Of a DNA stretch of 64,000 nt, positions 26,490-36,500 are shown in pieces. The stretch is from Acidisarcina polymorpha. GTDB taxonomy: Bacteria; Acidobacteriota; Terriglobia; Terriglobales; Acidobacteriaceae. The stretch spans positions 4,092,001 through 4,156,000 of the forward strand of contig NZ_CP030840.1 of assembly GCF_003330725.1 (NCBI RefSeq), written 5' to 3'. Positions within the stretch are counted from its first letter, which is position 1. Every line of letters starts with the position of its first letter. The notes under the pieces were generated by a model. That model searched no databases. It was given only the letters and a program-made list of their open reading frames with translations, and was not told the DNA's origin. The position numbers were made by a program, and so were the translations under genes.

Positions 26490-26576
26490 GGAAACTTCCT
26501 CCTGCTGGATTGGCGCCCGACGCTCTCACCGAAAGAGCCAGGTATGCCGGATTCAGTACTGGATAATAATAATTCC

Positions 26577-26605
26577 ATCGTACTAAACCAGGCTTGCCTT
26601 GGCAA
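26577..26605 (-). promoter_or_regulatory. metK promoter and leader
   Basis: On the minus strand TTGCCA (26600-26605), a 17-bp spacer and TACGAT (26577-26582) match sigma-70 boxes at 5/6 and 4/6. The roughly 80-nt leader contains a small GCTCT/AGAGC hairpin. I could not match it to a known SAM riboswitch class. Confidence 0.5.
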
Positions 26606-26633
26606 AAGGAGAACACCAGGCGAGCAGCAGAAA

Positions 26634-27203
26634 TCATCCAGAAATGGATTGGAGAATACTGCCCCGGCGAGGACTGACTAGTTGGTCCCTTGCGAAAAAG
26701 CTTGCGGATTCCCCCGAGGAAAAAGGCAGAAGATCAGGAGCGACAACTGTAGCCAATACCGTGAACCCGGCAGATGGATTTGTTGCCGATATCCTTTCGC
26801 GCACGAAGTGGTAAACAAACCAACCCAACCCGGCAATCAGCATCAGCAGAAGAAAAACTCCAGCCCAGCGGAGTCGCGCAGCCGGCCGGTCTCCCTCGGA
26901 CTTCCGGCCCTTGACCACGTTTTCCGCGAACTCGACCCAGTCGCCGTCCTCTGCTTTGAGCAGCCCGCTTTCCTTGTAGGCGGACATAAAGCGTTGAATC
27001 CATGCCTCTTCATCGATGCCAACAGCGCGGGCATAGCCGCGCACGATACCTTTGTTGAAGACGCCGCCGGGAAGTTGCTCGAATTGCTCCCGCTCTAGCG
27101 CCGAAAGGTGCCGACCGCTAATCTTGGTCGAGTTGATGATGCACTCCAGGGAAACTCCGCGGGACTCCCGCTCTCTGCGTAGTTCTTCGCCAAACTGTCC
27201 CAT
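26634..27203 (-). CDS. RodZ-like membrane protein with HTH domain
   Basis: A 189-residue protein. Residues 1-70 form an Xre/RodZ-type helix-turn-helix (FGEELRRERESRGVSLECI, TKISGRHLSALE, GGVFNKGIVRGYARAVGID), as in the cytoplasmic part of RodZ that contacts MreB. A transmembrane helix lies at about 112-134. The periplasmic part is only about 50 residues and lacks the beta-rich domain of full RodZ (usual length over 300). It may act as a short RodZ-like scaffold or a membrane-bound regulator. The frame ends 144 bp upstream of metK, read in the same direction. Confidence 0.75.
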   Translation of the reverse strand: MGQFGEELRRERESRGVSLECIINSTKISGRHLSALEREQFEQLPGGVFNKGIVRGYARAVGIDEEAWIQRFMSAYKESGLLKAEDGDWVEFAENVVKGRKSEGDRPAARLRWAGVFLLLMLIAGLGWFVYHFVRERISATNPSAGFTVLATVVAPDLLPFSSGESASFFARDQLVSPRRGSILQSISG

Positions 27204-27512
27204 ACTCGTATCCTGTTCCGAATCTCGCGTCAGAATGTTGCTCTGCCGCTCCTTCGCCCGTCTCTAGCACCGCCTGACGATCCCGGCACCTTCCTTCCGG
27301 CACCACAATTTGTGCATAAGGTACGACTTTGCGGGCCGAAAGGCAAAATAAAATCCCGAATTTCGTTTGTTCAGCCTCCCATATCGGCTGGCGGCCCGGA
27401 ATTGTTCATGGTTCTCGCCTCTGAATGTGTTCGTCTGCGGGCGCCGGTGTCGCAATGGAACGTCTTCCGCTTGCTACACTTCCTAGAGAGCCTGAAATGA
27501 AAGCGGGAAGCG
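27204..27512. other. intergenic region between divergent RodZ-like and permease genes
   Basis: Contains no gene or strong hairpin that I can support. It must hold the divergent promoters, but no pair of boxes stands out. Confidence 0.5.
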
Positions 27513-28616
27513 TTGAATAGACTGGTCATCGGAAATTTGCTGCATCGTCCTCTGCGGACCTTTATCAGTGTCTTCGCCATCGCAATAGAGGTCGTTATGA
27601 TCCTCTGCATCGTTGCGATCATGCTCGGGCAAGTCAACGGCGCGCGAAGCCTGGCCACCGGTATCGGGGCCGATATGATCGTCCAGCCGCCAAACTCAAC
27701 CTTTCTTTCCGGCATCAGCGGAGCACCGGTTCCGGCGAAGATCGCCGACGTCCTGCGCAAGGTGCCTCATGTCGCGGTCGCGGCGCCAGTGATTGTCAAC
27801 CTCACGGCCGGAGCTTCCTTGGAGACGATCTGGGGCATCGACTACGCCAGCTTCAACGCCCTGCGGCCTTTTGTCTTCATCTCCGGCACGCCGTTTCAGG
27901 GGCCGAACGATGTCATTGTCGACGACTATTTCGCTCGCTCCGACAAAGGCCATCACGTCGGCGAAATGATCACCATCCTGACCCACGAATTCAGGATCTG
28001 CGGCATCGTAGAACATGGCAAAGGCGGCCGGAAGTTTCTTCAAATCAGGACCCTCGGCGGCCTGATGGATAACCCGGACAACGCTTCGCTGTTCTATCTG
28101 CGCAGCGACGACCCCAACAATGAAGATCTCATTCGCAAAGAAATCGTGGCGACCCCCGGCCTTTCCGATTATCAGGTGAAGACCATGGCGGAACAGCTCT
28201 CCATGCTGACCCCGGAGCATCTTCCGGCTTTTACCATCGCGCTGGATGTGGTCATCGGGATAGCGGTAATTATCGGCTTTCTTGTCATTTTCCAGTCCAT
28301 GTATACAGCGGTCATGGAGCGCACCCGAGAGATTGGCGTGCTCAAATCGCTCGGTGCCTCGAAGGGATACATCGTCAATGTGGTGCTGCGGGAAACAGCG
28401 CTGATCTCGATCTGCGGGATTGCTTTGGGCATGTTGCTGACCCAGCTGATCAAAACATGGATGTCCTATCGTTTTCCGACCTTGCCGTTCTTTGTGACTG
28501 CCGACTGGTGGCTGCGGGGGACGCTGATTGCATTTGCCGGGGGAATACTTGGCGCCATTTATCCGGCGCTTAAAGCGGCCAGCAAGGATCCGATCGACGC
28601 TTTGGCTTACGAGTAA
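27513..28616 (+). CDS. FtsX/MacB-type ABC transporter permease
   Basis: A 367-residue inner-membrane protein with the topology of the FtsX family. One N-terminal helix (residues about 15-38) is followed by a periplasmic MacB-PCD-like domain (about 40-230). The FtsX domain has three C-terminal helices (about 240-265, 290-315, 330-355), with RTREIGVLKSLGASKGYIV as the cytoplasmic signature. Such permeases act with an ATPase in export or envelope remodelling, but no ATP-binding gene is adjacent. The start codon is TTG with only a weak GGGAAG before it. It begins with NLLHRPLRTFISV, normal for the family. Confidence 0.85.
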   Translation: MNRLVIGNLLHRPLRTFISVFAIAIEVVMILCIVAIMLGQVNGARSLATGIGADMIVQPPNSTFLSGISGAPVPAKIADVLRKVPHVAVAAPVIVNLTAGASLETIWGIDYASFNALRPFVFISGTPFQGPNDVIVDDYFARSDKGHHVGEMITILTHEFRICGIVEHGKGGRKFLQIRTLGGLMDNPDNASLFYLRSDDPNNEDLIRKEIVATPGLSDYQVKTMAEQLSMLTPEHLPAFTIALDVVIGIAVIIGFLVIFQSMYTAVMERTREIGVLKSLGASKGYIVNVVLRETALISICGIALGMLLTQLIKTWMSYRFPTLPFFVTADWWLRGTLIAFAGGILGAIYPALKAASKDPIDALAYE

Positions 28617-28727
28617 TCAAGGTTTGCCCACGAATAGCTAAAGACCGTGGAACCAAACCCGGGATTTTGGGTTCCTACGGATAGAAAGACCGCGGCAATC
28701 CGCCTGCGGAAGTTGTGTCTTCCAGGG

Positions 28728-30248
28728 ATGAAGCAGAATCCAACAGCGGCGCGAGCCGCGTCGCTTGTTGCAATCGCCTTCGTGGCGATTCTCCTCGCGG
28801 TCCACTTCGTTCACCCGCGCGCGGATTTCCCGAACTTTTCGCCGTGGATGGACTACGCGAAGTATACCGACGAAGGCTGGTATGGCAATGCAGCAATCGC
28901 CTACTTTGTTCGCGGCGGCTGGTATGTTCCTGGAGACTTCAATCCGGCTGTAGCCCTGCCGGTATGGCCCTTCCTGGAGTGGATCCTCTTTCATTTCACG
29001 GGCGTCAGCCTGATGTCGGCGAGAATTCTCGCGGTCGCCATCTTCGTCGGCAGCGTTGCCCTAACTTACTTGCTCGTCAAGACCGAAGCGCCGCGCTGGG
29101 CGGCGTTGCTCGCGGCCGTGATCGCGGCAAGCAATGCTTTTCTCTATTGCTTTAGCCGGCTCGCGATCCTGGAACCGTTATTGATCTTCCTTGGCCTGCT
29201 TTCCTGGCTGCTTGCATTGCTCCTGCCGCGCACGCGGTCCTCGCGGCAGCGGATCACTGTCCTGGTCGCGATCGGGATCCTGCTCTGTCTGATGGTACTC
29301 ACCAAGACGACGGCAATCTTTCTCTTTCCGGCCGTCGCTTATCTTCTATGGAGGTCTCAGCGGCATGACCGGCGAAGCCTGTTTTCAGCAGTGACCCTAG
29401 TCGGACTCGCGGCGGCAATTCCGTGGGGCTTGTATTATTTCTTCCTCGTCAGGCCACACTATCTCGACGACTATCATTACCTTTTCACCGCGAATGTCTA
29501 TCCGCAACCAACCACGGCGAGTGGGTGGTTCATGGCACTCTGGTACGCCGTCCATGGAACATCATGGGTGGATCCAAAGCTGGTCACGGTGACCACTGGA
29601 TTGGTAGTTCTCTCCGTGTTCCTCTTCAGGAGCGTATGGCGAAGCCCCTTGTTTGTTGCTTCATTCCTCGCCAGCGCGAGCTACCTGGGCTTCATCGGCT
29701 TTCACAACAATATGCAGCCGCGTTATTACCAGGTGGTCGCTTTCCCGCTGATCATCATGACGGTTTTGGCGTTGCATAGACTGGCGTCAGGCCTGGACTG
29801 GGCGCGACGGGCCTTGACGGCAATTGCGGCTCTCGGCATTGCGGTTAGCCTTTTCATCAATACCCATGAAACTCTGTGGTTTGCCTTTCACCCGCAATAT
29901 ACGTTCGTCAATGCTGCCGAAGGGTTGACTCGCTACGTCGATCAGCATCCGAACCGCAACCGGCTGCTGCTCTCGATCAGCGGTAGTGACATCGCCTTAA
30001 TCACCGGCCTCCCGGCGATCTGCGACGACTTTGGGACGCTCGATCTTCCCGCCCGGATCCGTAAATACCAGCCCGGATGGTATGCCGCCTGGAATGAGCT
30101 CGACCCCGGGACGCTCGAAGATCTCCAAACCCAGTTCCGGCTAACCGAGGTCGCGAATTTCCCAGCCTATGACGATGAAGACCGTAATGACCTGATCCTC
30201 TATAAACTGACGCCGTTAAAAGACAGCGATGCAAAGAGGCGGTTTTGA
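28728..30248 (+). CDS. GT39-like (ArnT/PMT-type) membrane glycosyltransferase
   Basis: A 506-residue polytopic membrane protein of the GT-C fold. It shows about ten hydrophobic helices. In the first large periplasmic loop lies the acidic DYAKYTDEGWYGNAAI motif, where the Asp/Glu pair is expected to coordinate the lipid-linked sugar donor. The family transfers sugars from polyprenyl phosphate to lipid A, proteins or glycans; this one's acceptor is not evident. The frame opens at a GTG at 28647 with no ribosome binding site. The ATG at 28728 begins a typical N-terminus (MKQNPTAARAASLVAIAF) and is preferred. It follows the permease by about 110 bp. Confidence 0.75.
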   Translation: MKQNPTAARAASLVAIAFVAILLAVHFVHPRADFPNFSPWMDYAKYTDEGWYGNAAIAYFVRGGWYVPGDFNPAVALPVWPFLEWILFHFTGVSLMSARILAVAIFVGSVALTYLLVKTEAPRWAALLAAVIAASNAFLYCFSRLAILEPLLIFLGLLSWLLALLLPRTRSSRQRITVLVAIGILLCLMVLTKTTAIFLFPAVAYLLWRSQRHDRRSLFSAVTLVGLAAAIPWGLYYFFLVRPHYLDDYHYLFTANVYPQPTTASGWFMALWYAVHGTSWVDPKLVTVTTGLVVLSVFLFRSVWRSPLFVASFLASASYLGFIGFHNNMQPRYYQVVAFPLIIMTVLALHRLASGLDWARRALTAIAALGIAVSLFINTHETLWFAFHPQYTFVNAAEGLTRYVDQHPNRNRLLLSISGSDIALITGLPAICDDFGTLDLPARIRKYQPGWYAAWNELDPGTLEDLQTQFRLTEVANFPAYDDEDRNDLILYKLTPLKDSDAKRRF

Positions 30249-30320
30249 TTCCGACAACGCTGCCTGGATCGAACGTTAAGATTGTTTTTCGGGCGCTCCG
30301 CAAAGGAGCGTCGGTGTCGG

Positions 30321-31364
30321 CTACGCCGCTCCTTCCCGCGCGCTCTTCCAGAGGTCGATAGCTCCGTCTTTAGCGTAGTGATCAATCTCCTCCAGCTCTG
30401 CTTGATTGAATTCGAGTTTGTGAATTGCATCGAGAGAACTGTCAAGCTGCTTCACATGCCGTGCTCCGATCAGCGCAGAGGTCACGCGCCGGTCGCGCAG
30501 AACCCACGCGATCGCCATCTGCGCCAGTGTCTGTCCGCGTCGCTTTGCAATCTCGCTTAGTGCACGAACCCGGCCAAGATTGTCGTCGCTTAAGAACTCT
30601 TTCAGAAACGAACCCTGCGCCTGGGCTCGCGAGTTCTCGGGTACTCCGTGCAGGTATTTGTCGGTTAATAGGCCTTGAGCCAGAGGAGAAAACGCGATGC
30701 AACCGACCCCGAGTTCTCCCAGCGTGTCGAGCAGCCCCTCTTCCACCCAACGGTTCAGCATCGAATACGACGGTTGGTGAATCAGCAGAGGGACGCCGCC
30801 CTCTCTCAAAATCTGCGCGGCTTCGCGGGTCCGTTCGGGACTATAGGACGAAATGCCAACGTAAAGTGCCTTCCCCTGGCGCACCGCTTGAATAAGAGCT
30901 CCCATGGTTTCTTCGAGCGGTACATCCATGGTTGGGCGATGGGAATAGAAAATATCGACATACTCGAGCCCCATGCGCTGCAGGCTTTCATCGAGCGATG
31001 CCAGCAGGTACTTTCGCGAGCCGCCAATCCCATAAGGGCCAGGCCACATGTCCCATCCAGCCTTCGAGGAGATCAGCAGTTCATTGCGGTGGGCGCGGAA
31101 ATCCTTTCGCATAATCTCACCAAAGTTCTCCTCGGCGGAGCCGTAAGGAGGCCCGTAGTTGTTCGCCAGGTCGAAGTGGGTCACACCCCGGTCAAAGGCT
31201 CGCCGGATCATCGCCCGTCCGGTCTCAAAAGCATCGATGCCGCCGAAGTTCTGCCATAAGCCAAGCGACACCGGCGGCAAAACTATCCCCGACCGCCCGC
31301 ATCGCCGGAATGTCGCTCCGTCGTAGCGCTTCTCATCCGGTACATAAGTCTTTTCCAAAACCAA
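30321..31364 (-). CDS. aldo/keto reductase (YghZ / glyceraldehyde-3-phosphate reductase type)
   Basis: NADPH-dependent oxidoreductase of 347 residues with a TIM-barrel fold. The catalytic tetrad is visible: Asp in THFDLANNYGPPYGSAEENF, Tyr in the same segment, Lys in LISSKAGW and His in FYSHRPTMDVPLEE. The nucleotide-binding end reads SALIGARHVKQLDSSL. The insert WPGPYGIGGSRKYLLASLDE is typical of the YghZ/Gpr group, which reduces L-glyceraldehyde 3-phosphate and methylglyoxal. No ATG is available: TTG at 31364 lies two bases after GGGAGA, while TTG at 31358 has better spacing. It converges with the upstream GT39-like gene. Confidence 0.88.
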   Translation of the reverse strand: MVLEKTYVPDEKRYDGATFRRCGRSGIVLPPVSLGLWQNFGGIDAFETGRAMIRRAFDRGVTHFDLANNYGPPYGSAEENFGEIMRKDFRAHRNELLISSKAGWDMWPGPYGIGGSRKYLLASLDESLQRMGLEYVDIFYSHRPTMDVPLEETMGALIQAVRQGKALYVGISSYSPERTREAAQILREGGVPLLIHQPSYSMLNRWVEEGLLDTLGELGVGCIAFSPLAQGLLTDKYLHGVPENSRAQAQGSFLKEFLSDDNLGRVRALSEIAKRRGQTLAQMAIAWVLRDRRVTSALIGARHVKQLDSSLDAIHKLEFNQAELEEIDHYAKDGAIDLWKSAREGAA

Positions 31365-31578
31365 TCTCCCTTGCTTTGCTCAGATGCAATCAGCGGACGT
31401 CGCCAGGCGAATCCGCTCTCGCAAAGTATTTCATAAGGAATAGCGGTGGCCCGTTCTGGTTGGCGCCTAACTTCTGCGAACATGGATCATCGCGGCTTTT
31501 ACTCCTTGAACTCATTGGACCGCCAAGCTTGTGCTACGAAACGGAGCGATTTTGAGTGTTTCATCTCTGAGGAATTTG

Positions 31579-32772
31579 ATGTTCTCCGATCGCCCCCCAG
31601 GCGATCCATCTTCGTTCTGGCTTTTAGGTCAATTTGGCGGGTGGCGCACCAGGACTGCCATTCTGCTTGTTCTTCTGTTGGCGCAAGTGCGAGGCGCTAC
31701 CGCGCAGCCAGTTGTAACCGCTTATGTTTTTGCGAAAGACAGCCTGATCGCCCCGGCTCAAATCGACGCCCGGAAGCTCACGCGGGTGAACTACGCATTT
31801 GCCAATATCGCTAAAGGCCGCATGGTGGAAGGCTATGCGAGCGATGAAGCAAATTTTGCCACTCTCAACTCATTGAAACTCGAAAATCCTGGCCTGACGG
31901 TGCTGGTATCGGTAGGAGGGTGGCTATGGTCGGGAGGATTCTCCGATATGGCGTTGACGCCGGCCAGCCGCGCCATCTTCATCGACAGCGTGGCGGATTT
32001 TGTCGTGCGCTACAAGCTCGATGGACTGGACATTGATTGGGAATATCCCGGTATGGCCGGAGCAGGGAACCCCTTCCGGTCCGAAGACAAGCAGAACTAC
32101 ACGCTGTTGCTCAAAGAACTGCGCGAGCGCTTCGACAAGGTCGAGAAGCAGATCCATCGCCGACTCTACATCACCATCGCTACCGGCGCATCAACCGAGT
32201 TTCTGGAGCACACCGACATGAGGACCGTGCAGAAGCTCGTCGACACGGTCAACCTGATGAGCTACGACTACTATGAGCCAGGAGTGGATAAGATCACCGG
32301 CAACCACGCGCCATTGTTTGTCGATCCCTCCGATCCAAAAGCGGTTTCTGCAGATCAATCCGTAAGGGATTTCGAGCAAGCCGGTGTGCCCGCATCCAAA
32401 CTGGTGCTGGGCGTACCTTTCTACGGGCACGTATGGGGACAGGTTCCGCCGTTGAATCATGGTTTGTTTCAGGCAGGAGCGCCCGTACCCAACGCCTTCG
32501 CCAACTACGCGTCAATCGCGACTACCATGCTGGGTCAGGGCTACTCTCGTTATTGGAATGAGAAGGCTTCGGTGCCCTACCTATACAACGCCGAGAAGCG
32601 AATCTTCGTCTCCTATGAAGATGCCGAGTCGCTTTCGGTGAAGTGCAAGTACGTGCTGGATCATCATCTCGCGGGAGTCATGTTCTGGGACTATACGAGC
32701 GATCCCTCGGGCGCATTGCTCGGCGCGATCCATTCGGCGCTCAGGCCAAGTGCCAAGGACGCTCAAAAGTGA
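31579..32772 (+). CDS. secreted GH18 chitinase-like glycoside hydrolase
   Basis: A 397-residue exported enzyme. After a signal peptide (RTRTAILLVLLLAQVRGATAQ overall at residues 25-45; core AILLVLLLAQV) comes a GH18 TIM barrel. The catalytic DGLDIDWEYPG at 148-158 carries the DxxDxDxE motif with Glu155 as the acid, and NLMSYDYYEPG and GVMFWDYTSDPSG are the later barrel strands. Substrate-assisted hydrolysis of beta-1,4-GlcNAc bonds in chitin is expected. The ATG at 31579 follows GAGGA; the frame is open further to a GTG at 31531. The GH2 glucosaminidase-like gene lies 0.8 kb away in the same direction, across kdsC. Confidence 0.88.
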   Translation: MFSDRPPGDPSSFWLLGQFGGWRTRTAILLVLLLAQVRGATAQPVVTAYVFAKDSLIAPAQIDARKLTRVNYAFANIAKGRMVEGYASDEANFATLNSLKLENPGLTVLVSVGGWLWSGGFSDMALTPASRAIFIDSVADFVVRYKLDGLDIDWEYPGMAGAGNPFRSEDKQNYTLLLKELRERFDKVEKQIHRRLYITIATGASTEFLEHTDMRTVQKLVDTVNLMSYDYYEPGVDKITGNHAPLFVDPSDPKAVSADQSVRDFEQAGVPASKLVLGVPFYGHVWGQVPPLNHGLFQAGAPVPNAFANYASIATTMLGQGYSRYWNEKASVPYLYNAEKRIFVSYEDAESLSVKCKYVLDHHLAGVMFWDYTSDPSGALLGAIHSALRPSAKDAQK

Positions 32773-32919
32773 GTGTCAGAAGCAGCGCAGGTGTTGAGCA
32801 AAACAGAGCCGCCCTAAGCAAGCCGAGGAGTCGTTCTGTAGGTTCTTTCTTAGCGAAAAAGCTCGTCTAGAGTAGCTGTTCCACATTACACCTGCTCTGC
32901 TTTGCTCTAGCATGGAGGC

Positions 32920-33504
32920 ATGTCCGATACCATGCTTGCTTCCCTGGCCTCGCCCGATGTGCTCTCTCGTGCCCGCAAGATCAAGCTCTTCCTCATGGAT
33001 GTGGACGGCACCCTCACTGATGGGGGCGTCTGCCTGATCGGAAGGGTGGCCGCGGAAGGCCCGGAAGCCGGGGCGGTCACCGAGATGAAGGTCTTCAACG
33101 CTCAGGATGGTCAAGGCCTGTCTCTGGCCCACACCATGGGCATTCAGACTGGGTTCATCACCGGACGCCACTCCCCCGCGGTCGCACAACGCGCCAAAGA
33201 GTTGAAGGTTCGCTTCGTCTATCTCGGTCAAGCTAAAAAGACCGTGGCTTTCGAGGAATGTGTCAAGCAGGCCGGAGTTTCCGAAGAAGAGGTCGCGTAC
33301 ATGGGCGACGATCTCCCCGACATCCCCCTCGCCCAGCGCGCTGGACTTGCGGTATGCGTGGCCAACGGCGCCCCGGAGTTGCAAGCAGTCTGTCATTACA
33401 CCACAAGCCGCCTGGCCGGCCAAGGCGCCGCGCGAGAGATCGTGGAACTCATTCTTAAATCGCAGGGCCGGTGGGAGGAAGCAGTTCCTCTGGCATTGGC
33501 ATAA
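32920..33504 (+). CDS. kdsC: 3-deoxy-D-manno-octulosonate 8-phosphate phosphatase KdsC
   Basis: HAD-superfamily (subclass C0/IIIA) phosphatase that releases Kdo from Kdo-8-phosphate for the lipopolysaccharide core. The 194-residue protein has the nucleophile motif LFLMDVDGTLTDGG (Asp27, Asp29), the motif II region GIQTGFITGRHS, motif III Lys in LGQAKKTVAF and motif IV YMGDDLPDIPLAQRAGL. The region between Gly40 and Ala54 (GRVAAEGPEAGAV) is longer than in E. coli. GGAGG is only two bases before the ATG at 32920, so an in-frame ATG at 32932 is possible. Confidence 0.92.
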   Translation: MSDTMLASLASPDVLSRARKIKLFLMDVDGTLTDGGVCLIGRVAAEGPEAGAVTEMKVFNAQDGQGLSLAHTMGIQTGFITGRHSPAVAQRAKELKVRFVYLGQAKKTVAFEECVKQAGVSEEEVAYMGDDLPDIPLAQRAGLAVCVANGAPELQAVCHYTTSRLAGQGAAREIVELILKSQGRWEEAVPLALA

Positions 33505-33567
33505 GTCCCTCATTCGAGACCTCGACCGCTCCCGGCAAGCAAGGTATGGTGAAGCTGGGAGATTTGA

Positions 33568-36500
33568 ATGACCACATCCAGACGGGATTTTCTGAAGAAC
33601 ACGATGATCGCGAGCGCAGGAATTTCCCTGCCCGCTCTGCCGGCTTTGGCGTCTTCTTCGCACGAGGCAAATGAAGTGTTAGCTCAGGCGGCCCAGTCAT
33701 CCGGTGCATCTTCTGGGGTCGACTTAGGGTTTACTCGCGGTATCGGTCTCTATCCTGGTGCTCCCTCTGAGAATTTTGCTCCCGAGCTAATAATCGACGC
33801 GTCCACCTACCGGAACCTGGCGCTACTTCGACCCGCCTATCATTCCAGCAGCTACGACTACAACCTGACCGCGCAGCTCGTGACCGACGGCATCAAGGAC
33901 ACCCATCTTCCAACTTGGATTTCTACGTCGGTAAGCGGGCGCGGCATCCTGCCAAAGGCCGAGCGGGAGATGCTCCTCGATCACTTTCATTCCAACCTGA
34001 TCGAGCTAGAAGGTCCGCAGGTGGTAGTCCAGTTCAGGATCGGCGGCGGGGAGGAAGCCCCGTCGGTCGATCGTCTCGCTGTATTCGCGGTGCTCTCGGA
34101 CAAAATTCCCGTGGAGAGCTTGACCTTTACAGTTTCAGTCTCCGAGGATGGCCGCGAGTGGCAGCCCGTCGGCAAAGCCAACGCCTCAGAGCCTCTTTCT
34201 CCAACGGACTATCCGCCGGATATTACCCGAGGAAGACACCTCTTCTATCCTTCCATTCCTCTTCAGCAGACCTCTCAGCATCGGTACTACCAGGTAGAGT
34301 GCGCGTGCTCATCGGCGGACTTCGCCGAGATGCAATGGGGTCTCGGTCAGGTGGAGTTCTACCAAGGTGAGCGGCGTGTCCAGATCGGTGGCCCATACAG
34401 CTTTACCAGCGCGTGGATGAGCGCAGGACTCGACGAGGAATGGGTTTACGTCGACCTTGGCGCTCGATGTGAATTCGACCGGATCGCCCTGTACTGGATT
34501 GCTCGCGCAGCGGAGGGTTCGGTGCAGGTGTCTGACGACGCCAGATCCTGGAGCCACGTGCTTCCTCTTCCCGGCGGATCGGCAATGGTCGACGATCTCA
34601 AGCTGGCAACGCCGGCGAAAGGCCGCTATGTGCGCGTGCTGATGACGCGCCCAACCTCTCCCGATGGATACATACTGAGCGAACTCGAAGTCTATGGAAG
34701 AGGCGGCCCGATCGTTAAGCCAAGAGCCATGCCTTTAGCCCAAAGTGAAAGACGCATCGACCTGGCCGGAGGTGCTTGGCGGTTGCAACGCGCAAGTCTT
34801 GTCACAGGTACTGGAGAATCTCTATCGCACCCCGAGTTCAAAAATGAGGATTGGGTGGTCGCGACTGTTCCCGGCACGGCACTCACCTCCTATTTCAATG
34901 CCCGCGCCATCCCGGATCCTAACTTCGGCGAGAACCAGCTTCACATCTCGGATTCCTTCTTCTGCTCGGATTTCTGGTACCGGACCGAGTTCAATATTGC
35001 CCCGATCCCTGCCGGAGAGATTGCGTGGCTCAACCTGGACGGCATCAACTGGAAGGCAGATGTCTTTCTCAATGGCGAGAAGTTGGGACGCATTGAAGGC
35101 GGCTTTCATCGCGGCCAGTTCGACATCACCGCCAAGCTGGCAGCCGGAAAACCGAACATCCTGGTATTGAAGGTTGAAAAGAACGCTACGCCGGGCAGCA
35201 CCAAGCAGAAGACGCTCGAGAACGTCGGTAAAAACGGAGGCGCACTCGGCGCCGATAATCCGACCTATCACGCCTCGATAGGTTGGGATTGGATCCCGAC
35301 CATTCGGGGAAGGAACAGTGGTATCTGGGGCAATGTTTATTTGACCTTAACCGGGCAGGTGACACTCGAGAACCCCTTCATCACCTGCAAACTGCCGCTT
35401 CCCGACACCTCAAGCGCCGAAGTAACGGTCAACGTGGATTTGGTCAACCACGGAACTAAGCCCATCTCCGGGACTTTGCGCGGACTTTTCGGCAGCGTAC
35501 CGTTCGAACAGCATGTCGTTGTGGAAGCTTCGACACGAAAGAGCATCCAGCTCGATCCCACAACGCATCCAGAGCTGCGCCTGAAAAGTCCAGAGTTGTG
35601 GTGGCCTGCGGGCTATGGAGCCCCCCACCTCTATGACGTCGAGCTCAGATTCGAGATGAAGGACCGGAAGGTGCTCGACAAGAAAACGTTCAAGGCGGGT
35701 GTCCGTCAGTTTACCTACAGCGAAGAAAACAGCGCGCTCAAGATATGGATCAATGGACGCCGGTTCATCGCCCGGGGCGGGAATTGGGGCTTCGGGGAAT
35801 CGATGCTCCGCTACCGCGCTCGCGAGTATGATGCTTCCGTTCGTTATCACCGTGAGATGAACTTCACCATGATCCGCAACTGGGTTGGCCAGATCGGAGA
35901 CGATGCTTTTTACGAGGCTTGCGATCGACATGGAATCGTCGTATGGCAAGATTTTTGGCTCGCCAACCCGTGGGACGGTCCGATTCCCGAAGATAACGAC
36001 CTCTTCATGAGCAACGCAAAAGATTTTGTGTTGCGAATTCGCAATCACGCCAGCATCGGACTCTACTGCGGCAGAAACGAAGGCATTCCTCCGAAGCCGT
36101 TAGAAGACGCTATCCGCAAGATGCTGCCCCAGCTCCATCCAGGACTGCACTACATTCCAAGCTCCGCCGACCTCGTTGTCAGCGGTCACGGTCCTTATCA
36201 GGCGCTGCCGCCGGTGAATTACTTCCGCATCGTGGATGCCAAGCTGCATAGCGAGATCGGTATGCCGAACATCCCCTCGCTTGAAAGTGTGAAAGCAATG
36301 ATGCCTGAAACCGCTCTGTGGCCCCAGGGGCTCAGTTGGGGACTGCACGACTTTTGCCTCGACGGGGCGCAGGGTGGCAGCGGTTTCCGATCCATCATCG
36401 ATCATGGCTATGGGGGCGCTACCAGCGCCGAAGAGTGGATCTCGCTCGCGCAATTCGTGAACTACGAGGGCTATCGGGCGATGTTCGAGGCGCAGAGCAA

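Noticed and set aside
26490-26570. SAM riboswitch in the metK leader
   Set aside because: Only a small hairpin is present; none of the conserved cores of the SAM classes I know could be found.
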